Position numbers and translations under genes: made by a program | The notes under the pieces: model-generated | What the model was told of the DNA's origin: nothing | Database searches by the model: none | What the model saw: the letters and a program-made list of their open reading frames with translations, nothing else | Source: Limnanthes douglasii subsp. nivea | Lineage: Eukaryota > Streptophyta > Magnoliopsida > Brassicales > Limnanthaceae | Direction: 5' to 3' | NCBI GenBank assembly: GCA_036936605.1 | Contig: JAUPFV010000002.1 | Coordinates: 166,851,739 to 166,915,738 of the forward strand | Length of the DNA stretch: 64,000 bases | Shown here: positions 55,356 to 64,000 of the stretch, piece after piece | Position numbering within the stretch: position 1 is the stretch's first letter | Layout: each line of letters starts with the position of its first letter

Positions 55356-56300
55356 ATGAAAGGAAGTAATTCAGCTTCTCCTATGTTTACAGACAAGCTT
55401 GTTGGAACCAATTACCAATATTGGCGATTGTGTATGGAGGCCTTACTTCAAGGACAAGATTTATGAGATATTGTTTCCGGTACCGAGATACTTCCTAGTG
55501 ATACTCCGGAAAACGCTGAGTTAATGAGGAAATGGAAAGTAAGGTGCGGGTAAGCTTTATTCGCGTTGAGAACTTCAATCGGTAAGGAATTTATTGATCA
55601 TGTTTGTGCATTGGATTCTCTAAAGGATATCTTGGATACTCTTGATAGGTTATTTACCTAGAAAAATACTATACGTCTTCAATACCTTGAGAATGAGATT
55701 GCTTCGTTAACCCAAGGTAATATTTCAATATCTTATTACTTTCTTAAGGTTAAGAGTGTATGTTTGGAAATTTCAGGTTTGGATAGTGATGAACCTATTA
55801 GTGATGCAAGGCTAAGACGTTATTTGATTCGTGGATTACAATCTAACCTCATGTCGTTTATATCATCAATACAAGGATGGGTTAAACAACCATCAATTGT
55901 TCAGTTAGAGAACCTACTCTCTAACCAGGAAGCATTGGTTGAACAAATGTTTGGTAAGTATTCATTTGATGTTGAAGATACACTGTTTACTAAAGACAGG
56001 TCAAGATGGAAAAACACACAAAGTCACTTACAAGATTATGGTAAGCAAATAAGGATAGAGGGGGAGTCAGCAAACCACTCTAAACTGACATATTTTAGAT
56101 GTAGAAGGACTGGACACATAAAGTCGAATTATCGTGCAAAAATTGTTTGTAAGAGGTGTGGCAAACCAGGCCACATTAAATCACATTGTTATTCGAAAAT
56201 CGTTGAATCAGATGCAAATGTTCCACATGATGTTGAAGAGAGCAATGAGATAAAGTGGGAAAGTTGTTTCTCAATTGAGGTTGTTAATGAACCGGAAAAC
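55356..56300 (+). pseudogene. copia Gag with zinc knuckles
   Basis: MKGSNSASPMFTDKLVGTNY followed by QYWRLCMEALLQGQDL is a copia Gag N-terminus. It continues through LDSLKDILDTLDRLFT, ISYYFLKVKSVCLEI and LRRYLIRGLQSNLMSFISSI to a degenerate finger (FRCRRTGHIKSNY) and an intact CCHC knuckle CKRCGKPGHIKSHC (about 56146-56187). Stops lie near 55466, 55550 and 55660. The ORF from 55764 runs on without a break into the PHOX-derived sequence and ends at 56408. Confidence 0.82.
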
Positions 56301-57166
56301 ATGGCTTCAGTTACGAATCAACCAATTGCTCTTGGTGCGTCAGTTGTTCGTGGTGCACCGATTCCTGTACTCGGGCCTTGTCTACCTGTATGCCCCACAC
56401 CGAAGTAGGTAAAAAATAGTTCAGTTGTGTTTTCTAGTGGTAATAATAAGGTAGAGAAGCCACAGAGTGGTATCGTGACTGAAAATGGTCCGCGTGAGAG
56501 CAAAAGTAAATCGTCCAAGGTTATGTTAAAGGTTTTGTAGGGTTCTTCCAAAAGCAGTATTAGTACGACAACATGCCATGATGGTCAAGTTGAAGCGGGT
56601 TTATCTGAGTCGAATGCAGTATCGGTTCGTAAGCAGTTAGTAGAGATGCTTGTTCAAATCAAGTGGAGAAAATTGAAGCTTGTTTATGGGCATGATATAA
56701 GGCTAACACAGATGCTTGTTAATTGTAACTTTAAGGTTTTGAGAGGTATTGTGAGTACACGATTTTCAGCGTTAAAGTCGGTTTTGATCAAGTATAATGA
56801 TAACGATGGAGATTTGGTGACAATAACGTGTACAGGTGAGCTTCGATTGGAAGAGTCGTTTGTGGATAATTAACTTGAATCAAATATAGCTGAGTCGGTT
56901 GCAACGTTGAGGTTGTATATCATCGAGGTTGATCAAGAACAATAACTTCCCTTGGATGAGGAAGAAGAGAAGAAGCCTCCAGAGGTTCTAGAAATTAGAG
57001 TGGATGAAAGTGGATCATCTTCTCTCGGTGGTTCTATTTTGGAATCTGAAATCATAAACTTCAATAATCTGGACAAAAATGTTCAAAAGAAATGAGAAGA
57101 ACCAAATGGTAAGGAAATTGAAAATCACGATTGGTTGGTCGATTTTGCACAATTTTTCGGTACTCA
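56300..57166 (+). pseudogene. captured PHOX (TPR-PB1) gene fragment
   Basis: QPIALGASVVRGAPIPVLGP resembles the segment after the TPR domain of plant PHOX proteins. The PB1 domain follows (56646-56873): KLKLVYGHDIRLTQMLVNCN, FKVLRGIVSTRF, VLIKYNDNDGDLVTITCTGE and LRLEES. Then an acidic linker and DWLVDFAQFF (compare DWLFEFAQLF in the family) end the homology at about 57166. PB1 domains mediate protein pairing; PHOX proteins are cytosolic co-chaperone-like proteins. Stops at 56408, 56540 and 56874 show that it does not encode protein now. Sense orientation, no intron seen. Confidence 0.82.
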
Positions 57167-57890
57167 AATGGCAGAGTTTCTCCAGTCGCAAAGAAAAATG
57201 ACGGTCATGGCTGCTATTGCGACTGTGGCTTTTTACCTTCTTGTTTGTTTTAGTTGGTTGTGTATTTTAAAACTCGGGTGGGGTCTAGCATGTGCAGCCG
57301 TGGTGTTGAAATTTTTGTGGTGGTTCATTAATGTGGCTCAAATCGTTTATATACAGAGCGGAACTTGTGGAGTATCTTGGTCCGTGTTTTCGGGGCAGGT
57401 GTTTATTAATCTGTGGGGGTTTGTTAAATTTTCCCTTGGTTCAGCTCTTATGTTCTACTTGGAAGTATGTTATTTCTCAGCATTGATACTGTTTGCTAGA
57501 TATCTAGAGAATGTAAAGGTTTATGTTGCAGCTCTGTCCATATGCATGAACATAATGAGTTGGACTGCCTATATTACCATTAGAACAAATGCACCTATCA
57601 GTATTCGAGTATAAATGAGCTAGGCACACGACACCCAAGAATGGCGAAATTTTCTTTAATAGTGTCGGTTATATCATCGAAATTTATTGGACTTGTGTTT
57701 TCGATGGTTCTTATTGTATACAAAGATGTGTACCCAGTGTTGTTCTCAGACAATAAAAGAGTTAAACATTTAATTAGAGATTTAACACAATTGACATCTC
57801 TATGTATGGTCACTAGCAATCTTCAACATGTTCCATCAGGATTTGCTGTTCGAGCTGGATGGCAAACTGTTGTAGCCCTATATGAATATT
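57167..57890 (+). pseudogene. captured MATE/DETOXIFICATION transporter fragment
   Basis: Begins FLQSQRKMTVMAAIATVAFY and continues LGWGLACAAVVLKFLWWFIN, SGTCGVSWSVFSGQVFINLW, LSICMNIMSWTAY and TNAPISIRV (ORF 57135-57614). After a one-base deletion (TCA to TA before AATGAGCTAGG) it goes on as NELGTRHPRMAKFSLIVSVI and GFAVRAGWQTVVAL. Plant DTX proteins read LGWGLAGAAVVLN, SGTCG and VSNELGA.HPRTAKFS. The fragment covers about half of a 12-helix vacuolar or plasma-membrane transporter. The absence of introns over 700 bp suggests capture from mRNA. Confidence 0.87.
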
Positions 57891-58015
57891 TCGTTATACT
57901 ACGGCCTAAGAATACTTGTGTGGTCAAAATTGTTTCATGCTCTTCCCAAATCAAAGTTTGAAGAGTTCAGAGGAACCCTCGGTCTAGTTGATCGAAAGAA
58001 TGCACTAAGGGGGAG

Positions 58016-58324
58016 TGTTAAAATTTGTGCACTCTTTAATCTAAGTTACAAGAAGCAGACAGACTAAGGACTCACAAATGACCCGCAAAAGACCCGCAAA
58101 GAAGCAGACAACTCCAAATCAATTATCAAGTATTAAATGACTTAGTGAAGTAATGGGAGTTATATTAAGAAGTTTGAAAGTCTCAAATCATTAAGTGATG
58201 TTAGTGGGTAGTGGGAATCATATTTTCTATAAGTACTGAACTCTTTTGTTTCATTTCTTCAAGTAATAAAATCAAATCTTGTGTGCTTATTGTTTAAGTT
58301 CTTGTGTTTGTTCAATTTGTTTCA
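58016..58324 (+). repeat. 3' LTR of the PHOX/MATE element
   Basis: 309 bp from TGTTAAAATTTGTGCACTC to CAATTTGTTTCA, preceded by the purine tract TAAGGGGGAG. About 20 bp longer than the 5' copy owing to a short internal duplication of GACCCGCAAA. Confidence 0.88.
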
Positions 58325-58334
58325 AGGTGTCATT

Positions 58335-59230
58335 CGTGGATAATAGTTTCTAGTTTTATAACAAATACTTGGTGATTTGCTCCACTATATTCTTCTAGTG
58401 AACCAGCAGCTCGACCTTTTCAGTATTTAATGCATCCCACTCGACATGCAGGATTAGCACAACCATCTAACCTATATAATTTTCTTTCGCTATTTTTTTA
58501 GCTTTTACTTCAACCTTGTAAATTCACGCTTGTACTTATTTATCTCTTAATCACATCGTTCACATATCTAAATATGCAAGGCTCGTGCCTAAAGTTATCC
58601 ATGGCCTTAACATCTTTTAGTGTGATCTGACGGTATGCCAGTATCATAGAACTATAATGCATCTGCCGATATAAACTTGGGTCTAATTTTTTAAGACATT
58701 CTATCACAGGTACATACCTTTAACTGTATTTTGACCTGCCTTAGTATGATGTAGGCCATAAATGAGTGATCATAGTACGACGTACCCGATTGCATTTAAG
58801 TTGACGGTACAAAACCAGTAAAAGGGCCGATATATCACCATAAGGGTTTCCCACCAAACGCATTTGACGGTGGCACAATTAACTGGAGCTCCACTTGGCA
58901 CCTTTCTCTACGGTGCGCTCGGGCATATTCATGAGAAACACTTTCTATGTTCTCCTCATCACCACGCAGTTACCAGCATCCACCCCCTTCATTTTGTCTT
59001 GCGTGGATGCCCTGACGGGTGGATTATCATTATCACCGAGTATCATAACCTCGTTTATGGAAACATGATTTGTATCGATAATCATAGGGAGTAGACTAGA
59101 CTCCACCTCCTCATCTCTAAGTCGAAAAGCCTCTCCCGCGGTAAATATGTTCTTTTTCCAACCTCACCACATTACTCTTGTAAACCATATTATATTTTGG
59201 CACAATCAACTTGTCTTTCACATTGTTATC
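58335..59230 (-). pseudogene. antisense ORF relic of a Tat gypsy element
   Basis: Minus-strand MHYSSMILAYRQITLKDVKA followed by MDNF..EP lines up with MQKHHNSIVLSFRRMSNADY...MDKWKP of the 52.7-kb antisense ORF. NMVYKSNVVRLEKEHIYRGR near 59150 corresponds to its N-terminal half. Full of stops. It probably belongs to an element lost when the neighbouring elements inserted. Confidence 0.5.
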
Positions 59231-60069
59231 AACTTTCGATGACAGCCCCATGATAAAGGGGGATTTCCCAGGACATAAACAAGGAGCACTGGGAGCTGGG
59301 GTTATGATGAGCAAAGAAGAAGAGAACGAGATCTATGGCTTGGATGAGCTCGACATCAGGTCGAAATCAACAATAGAAAATGCGGAAGAGGTCGATAACA
59401 GGATTGGCAGATAATGGGGATGATCTCAAAGAGATACTGAGCTCGTCCATGAACCAAGCTCAACGATGCACAGAGCATGATAACGGAAGCAAACTTAAGA
59501 GCAGGCCTGGTGTTGCTGAACTCAAGATCATAATGAGCTCGGTGATGTAAAAGAAGAGTTGATCGACTGAATTCAAGCTCAAGACAAGCTCGATAACGAC
59601 ATAGTAGAGTTGATCGACTAGAACAAGAAATGTGGCAAAAGGAAAGGACCTGAGCGCGTCATAAGTTAGCTCAAGCTCAGCACAACATATCAAACTGGGT
59701 TCTGAGCTCAAGTTTGAGCTCAGCAAATTAGGTCAACTCTGGTATTCTTAAAAAGAAGAGTTCAGCTCAGATTAAAGTGTAGATTGCACTCAGAGCTTTT
59801 ATTTGTAATGTTAACAAACGATTAAATCCACGGGTTTAGGGCGTGTTAGTTATTCCGTGATTATAGGGATAATAGTAATAAGAGTTGTTAGTTCCACAAT
59901 TATAGGAATAATGGTTAAAGTAGGTTAGTGGCGCTTTTAGCGTAACCAAATGTAACTACCCACTCGTCTGTATATTACAAATAGGAAAAACCTATCGATG
60001 AATAAAGTAATCTATTTCTTAACTAAAGCATAGTGGACTACTTTGGGAGAACTTATTAGTTCCGTAACA
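59231..60069 (+). repeat. candidate 5' LTR of the terminal Tat element
   Basis: Ends AGTTCCGTAACA at 60069, followed by AATTTGGCATCGTCTGTGGG, the Tat primer-binding site. The start is not visible because the second LTR lies beyond the window. TGATGAGCAAAG at 59309 is one possible start. It contains several GAGTTGATCGACT repeats near 59550-59620. Confidence 0.55.
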
Positions 60070-60092
60070 AATTTGGCATCGTCTGTGGGAAC
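60070..60092 (+). promoter_or_regulatory. primer-binding site of the Tat element
   Basis: TTTGGCATCGTCTGTGGGA just after the LTR end CA, of the TGGCGCCGT...GGGA type used by many plant Ty3/gypsy elements. Confidence 0.75.
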
Positions 60093-60108
60093 TCTTTAAC
60101 CAATCACC

Positions 60109-61660
60109 ATGGTGGTCACTAGGTCAGGAATTGAGAGAGATAATCAGGAAACTAGCGAAACAACAACTCATCAGAGGAGAACTGTAAGTCGTCTCGACCC
60201 TACGATTCCTCAAGAGATCAATCCTTTGATACCCCCATCAACGGTGGTAGCAGAGGGACCTCTAGTCCAAACAGGCACTCCTCCCAGGGAAGAGACTCAT
60301 CCTCATCAAACTGATAATGCGTTGGGAGCCCAAAAATTTACAGAAGCCGTACCAATGAATGACTCGTCAGTTCTCCAACTAGAGCAACGACTCAAAAATT
60401 TGCAGGAAGAACAACTGAAAATAGCATTTGAACGTGACGCTAGAGAGCAAGCTATGCATGCTACCATGGCAGGTATGAATGACGTTATTCATGCTCTAAC
60501 TACGAGAATCAAGGGTGCAAGCAAGACTCATCAGCCATCAGGGCTAGAGGCAAGCAAGGTTAACAGGACTGACCGCTCTTCTAAAAGAGACGACAAACGA
60601 GAAGGTGAAGGTAAAAGCGGGGGAAAAATCGTAGCAGAGGATCACGTGACGAGGCTGAGCAGACATCTACCAAACGACCCCGAGAGGATGAGGATCTCCG
60701 TTATAACCAAATTCGCCCAAAATTATGAGCTTATATATTGAAGGAATCACCGTTTTCAGAGAAAATCCTAGAGGTCCAACTCCCGAGAAAATTCGATCCA
60801 TTCATGATGGAAGCTTATGACGGAACAGGGGACCCAGAGAGGCACTTAGAGTAGTTTAGAAACATGATGATGGCTTTCAATCCTGACGATGCAATGCTAT
60901 GCCGAGCACTGTCCATGACCCTTAAGGGTATCGCTATAGATTGGTTAAGTAGCTTGCCGAAAAGGTTTATCTATGATTTTGTAGACTATGGAAAGTGTTT
61001 AGAGAGAGTTTTGTGGGCAACAAGGAACTCAAACGAGAGAGAGAGATTCGATCATATATCTTTAGCAATATCGAGGTGAGTCTCTCAAAAGTTATGTTAG
61101 ACGATTTGTTCATGCCTTGAATGCTTTACCAGATCTAGCTGAGAACATGGTGGTGGCCTCTTTGTAACGAGGGCTCGAAAGGAGAGGGGAGCTATATGCA
61201 GATCTTATCAGGTTCCCTACTGAAAAGATGGGAGATCTGCTTGCAAGAGCAGCCACATTTATCAGAGTTAAGGATGCTAGAAGAGGAGTGTCAGACGAGC
61301 GGCGTGAGACAGAGATCAAATATGGTGGATCAAAACCGAAAAAGTTCGAAGATCAACCAAGGAGGGACTACAATCGAAGACCTCAATAACTCGACCAACC
61401 TAATAGACGTTTCACTCCATTTACAGAGGCTATTTCGGTACTCTATTATTGAACAAAGGGGCGTACCAGGTACCAAGCTCCGGAAAAAATGAGTGCACTT
61501 GGGTTTAAACGATCTAATAGGTACTACTATGCGTATCACCATGACAATGGGCACTCGACTGATGATTGATGGCAGCTAAATGATGAAATACAACGATTGA
61601 TAGACAATGGTGAGTTGATTCAGTATATAAAAAAAACAAGCACTCGGAGAGGGGCAGGAA
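60109..61660 (+). pseudogene. Tat gypsy Gag
   Basis: ATG at 60109 (MVVTRSGIERDNQETSETTT) opens a 210-residue N-terminal part with a charged coiled coil (LEQRLKNLQEEQLKIAFERD). A frameshift follows near 60740, then the gag core: ILEVQLPRKFDPFMMEAYDG, TGDPERHLE, stop, FRNMMMAFNPDDAMLCRALS, TLKGIAIDWLSSLPKRF. The terminal finger reads YYAYHHDNGHSTDD and then a stop (TGA) where the last Cys (TGC/TGT) belongs (about 61530-61570). Element RNA packaging would be lost. Confidence 0.85.
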
Positions 61661-61699
61661 GCTAATAAGCAGCAGCGGTTACTAACCATAGAAGGGGGA

Positions 61700-62245
61700 A
61701 CTTTGGCTACTCGACAAGGGTCTACCCAACACAGGCGAGCTAAAAATGAGTTCGGGGTTTATGAAATAGATGAAAGTTTTTATCGGAATTACAGATACCC
61801 AGTCACCGATCTCACTTTCAATGATGATGATCTTAGAGGCTTAAGGTTGTCCCACAAAGATGCTCTAACTGTTCATTTGGACATATGAGGAGTAATGGTA
61901 ACAAGAGTATTGGTCGATGGAGGAAGCTCGACGAATATTATTTTTAAGGGGAGTTTTGATCGCATGAAAAATGTCCCACCGTATCGACCTACTCAGCGAA
62001 CCTTGGTAGGGTATGAAGGAAAATCTTCGCAATGTGCAGAGGAGGTCGAGCTGGTCGTTAAGGTCGGACATGGAGCTACAGAGAAGGAATTGAAGATATT
62101 ATTTTTGATCTCTAACGCGCCGAGTCCTTGTCATGCGATCATCGGACGACCATGGCTCCATAGGATGGAAGCAACACCATGCATATATCGGCAATGCATT
62201 AAGTATCCAGTGGGTAGTTCGACAGGAATAATCCGAGGTAGTTAG
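61700..62245 (+). pseudogene. Tat gypsy protease
   Basis: FNDDDLRGLRLSHKDALTVH, one stop, then VTRVLVDGGSSTNIIFKGSF with the Tat-type active site VDGGS intact. It continues with RTLVGYEGKSS, HAIIGRPWLHRMEATPC and QCIKYPVGSS. This is the best preserved protease in the window. Confidence 0.85.
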
Positions 62246-62309
62246 AGGATCGTGTGAACGTGTTATGCGATCGCATCAGATCCTTCAAAACCCATCCAAT
62301 AACAATTAA

Positions 62310-63200
62310 ATGGTGGGGGGAATTGTTCCAGCTGTAACAAGTCTTACCTCGTCAGAACCAGTGGATGATCCACGCGAAAATGAGGATTCACCCACAACAG
62401 ATGTTACGACAGCGGACACAATCATAGCTGCTAATAAAGTGCTACGTCTGGGGAATGAACAGACTTCAGAGTCAAAGCTACGATTTGTGGATTTATTAGC
62501 TAAGAACTTAGATGTATTCGCTTGGGAGGTAGCTGACGTTTCAGGCGTAAGTCCTGCAATTATAAGTCATGAGTTGGCTATCAATCCATGCACTAAACCA
62601 GTGCGGCAGAAACGAAGAGCATTTTCAGTTGAGAAGCAGGCTGCAATATTGGCAGAGGTCACTAAGCTCACTCGATAGGGGCATATTCGAAAAGCAAGGT
62701 ATCCAGTGTGGATAGCTAATCTGGTCATAGTTAAAAAGAAGAAGGGGCAATGGAGAATGTGTGTGGATTTTATCGATTTGAACCATGCATGTCCTCAGGA
62801 TGCTTTCCCATTACCAAGGATAGATCAGCTCGTTGATTCAGCTTCAGGCATCAAATTTCCATCTTTTATGGATGCATATTCGGGATATAATCAGATTTAC
62901 ATGCACCCGTCTGATCAAGAGCACACATGCTCTATTGTTATACGGTCATGCCCTTTGGGTTGAAGAATGCGGGATCAACGTATCAAAGGCTAGTTAATCA
63001 CATTTGTCATTTTGAAGCGTATATTGATGACACGATTATTAAAACTCATGAAGAGGAGTAGCACCTTAGTATATTACATGTTGTTTTTGATTTATTACGC
63101 AAGTATAACCTAAAACGTAACCCAGAAAAATGTTCTTTTGGTGTGGCCAAGGGAAAATTCCTAGGTTACGTGGCAGGGCATTGAGGCAGATCCGGTTCAA
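62310..63200 (+). pseudogene. Tat gypsy reverse transcriptase with upstream linker
   Basis: Linker LRFVDLLAKNLDVFAWEVAD, then HELAINPCTKPVRQKRRAFS and VWIANLVIVKKKKGQWRMCV. RT core is DFIDLNHACPQDAFPLPRID, FPSFMDAYSGYNQIYMHPSD and YIDDTIIKTHEE (near 63025), with both catalytic motifs present. A one-base frameshift near 62955 (CPLG to GLKNAGSTYQRL) and stops at 62676 and 63059 disable it. Confidence 0.87.
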
Positions 63201-63204
63201 TTAA

Positions 63205-63800
63205 GTGCGATTTTGCAAATGGAACTGCCAAGGAATGTTAAGGAAGTCCAATGTCTCATAGGAAGGTTAGTAGCCCTTTTAAGGTTCATCTCGCAAGCCT
63301 CATATAAAAGTCATCTCTTTTTTGAAGTATTGCGGGGTGCCAAGAAATTTGCGTGGGCAGAGGAGTGCGACAAGGATTTTGATGACATGAAGAAATATCT
63401 TACGTCTCCTGAGATTTTATCTACCCCTGCACCAGAAGAGCCGTTGTTTATGTACTTGGCAGTATCGCCCTTCTCTGTAAGTTCGGTTCTTGTACGTGAT
63501 AAAAAGGGGAAATAGTAGCCCGTGTATTACACAAGTAAAACGTTGACAGATGCAGAGACAAGGTATCTGAACCTTGAGAAATTGGCATTAAGCTTGGTGG
63601 TGGCAGCTCGGAGAATGAGGCCATATTTTCAAGGGCATGTTATCATGGTGCGAACTGCATATCCTTTGCGAACAGTCCTGCAAAAGCCCGATATTTTTGG
63701 TAGATTAACCAAATGGAGCATAGAGTTGGGGGAATATGACATTCATTTTGAGCCACGTGTAGCTATAAAGGGACAAGCAATTGCGGATTGTTTAGCGTAG
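63205..63800 (+). pseudogene. Tat gypsy RNase H
   Basis: VQCLIGRLVALLRFISQASY, FEVLRGAKKFAWAEECDKDF, LYLAV-like MYLAVSPFSVSSVLVRDKKG, stop, PVYYTSKTLTDAETRYLNLE, KLALSLVVAARRMRPYFQGH, LQKPDIFGRLTKWSIELGEY. Nearly intact, one TAG at 63513. Confidence 0.87.
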
Positions 63801-63829
63801 TTCAGCTCGTCAAGGGAAGAGTATGATGA

Positions 63830-64000
63830 GGAAGGCGACATACATACGGTCAGGCTTGATCAATGTATTATTGAAGTAGATGGTGCATCTTCAACAACAG
63901 GGGAGGTGCATGTATTGTGGTCAGAACTCCAACAAGAGAGGAGATTAAGAAGGCAGTGCATTTTAATTTTCCGGTTACAAATAATGTTGTGGAATATGAA
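63830..64000 (+). pseudogene. second (archaeal-type) RNase H of the Tat element, cut by the window end
   Basis: CIIEVDGASSTTG, a frame change, ACIVVRTPTREEIKKAVHFN, FPVTNNVVEYE. The motif VDG.S...TNN.AEYE begins the extra RNase H that defines the Tat lineage. The element continues beyond position 64000. Confidence 0.75.

Larger units (their letters stand above)
54413..58324 (+). mobile_element. copia-like LTR element carrying PHOX and MATE gene fragments, with TRIM sequence between LTR and primer site
   Basis: Related LTRs lie at 54413-54699 and 58016-58324. Order: LTR, TRIM primer site and internal region (54700-55030), TRIM LTR (55031-55258), copia primer site TGGTATTAGAGC (55261), copia gag (55356 to about 56300), PHOX fragment (to 57166), MATE fragment (to about 57890), purine tract AGGGGGAG, LTR. 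There is no protease, integrase, RT or RNase H. The element is non-autonomous. No target duplication was found (GTGAA on the left, AGGTG on the right). Confidence 0.8.

Noticed and set aside
57135..57614. intact membrane protein gene
   Set aside because: The frame is the middle of a MATE transporter without start, with a one-base deletion at its end, between LTRs.

Overview
This window looks like nuclear DNA from a dicot-type flowering plant. It is AT-rich and built almost entirely of plant transposable elements: Ty1/copia, Ty3/gypsy of the Tat type with two RNase H domains and antisense ORFs, an L1-type LINE with a C-terminal RNase H, MULE and hAT-like DNA elements, and small non-autonomous LTR elements primed by initiator tRNA-Met. 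The host genes that can be recognised as fragments (eIF4A, cofactor-independent phosphoglycerate mutase, a TPR/PB1 'PHOX' protein and a MATE/DETOXIFICATION transporter) also fit a plant. I see no intact ordinary host gene. The only long undisrupted coding region is a copia polyprotein that lacks its reverse transcriptase.

Layout. 0.4-3.0 kb: possible hAT-like element holding an AT-rich minisatellite, with a MULE-type element (perfect 9-bp target duplication) nested inside. 3.2-4.3 kb: miniature LTR element on the minus strand. 4.7-6.8 kb: two 5'-truncated LINE tails and a 179-bp tandem duplication. 8.8-9.1 kb: weak gypsy protease relic. 10.7-14.7 kb: young copia element with RT cleanly missing. 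17.0-17.8 kb: very young TRIM (LTRs differ at 1 of 254 positions). 18.9-19.1 kb: gypsy RT relic. 19.6-19.8 kb: 22-bp repeat in exact phase. 20.0-22.8 kb: RT-less Tat relic with an antisense ORF. 22.8-27 kb: Tat relic on the minus strand. 27.2-28.8 kb: MULE (FAR1-like) transposase relic. 29.6-37.3 kb: three copies of a non-autonomous LTR family (called family D here) that carries fragments of eIF4A and phosphoglycerate mutase. Copies A and B share an LTR and C is divergent. A gypsy 3' end with an antisense ORF lies between B and C. 38.3-44.6 kb: full-length LINE with a perfect 16-bp target duplication. 46.9-51.3 kb: minus-strand Tat relic broken by a MULE-type inverted-repeat element. 51.3-53.9 kb: Tat 3' end with a long antisense ORF. 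54.4-58.3 kb: copia-like LTR element whose pol is replaced by PHOX and MATE fragments, with TRIM sequence spliced in exactly at the LTR/primer-site borders. 58.3-59.2 kb: another antisense-ORF relic. 59.3 kb to the end: Tat element on the plus strand, running out of the window.

The most notable theme is host-gene capture by two unrelated LTR families, each carrying two joined gene fragments in sense orientation. A second theme is repeated loss of the reverse transcriptase while other domains are kept. A third is the recurrence of antisense ORFs downstream of Tat pol genes. Family assignments come from motif recognition by eye and from memory of protein families; no database search was possible. 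Borders given without a visible repeat edge are approximate.
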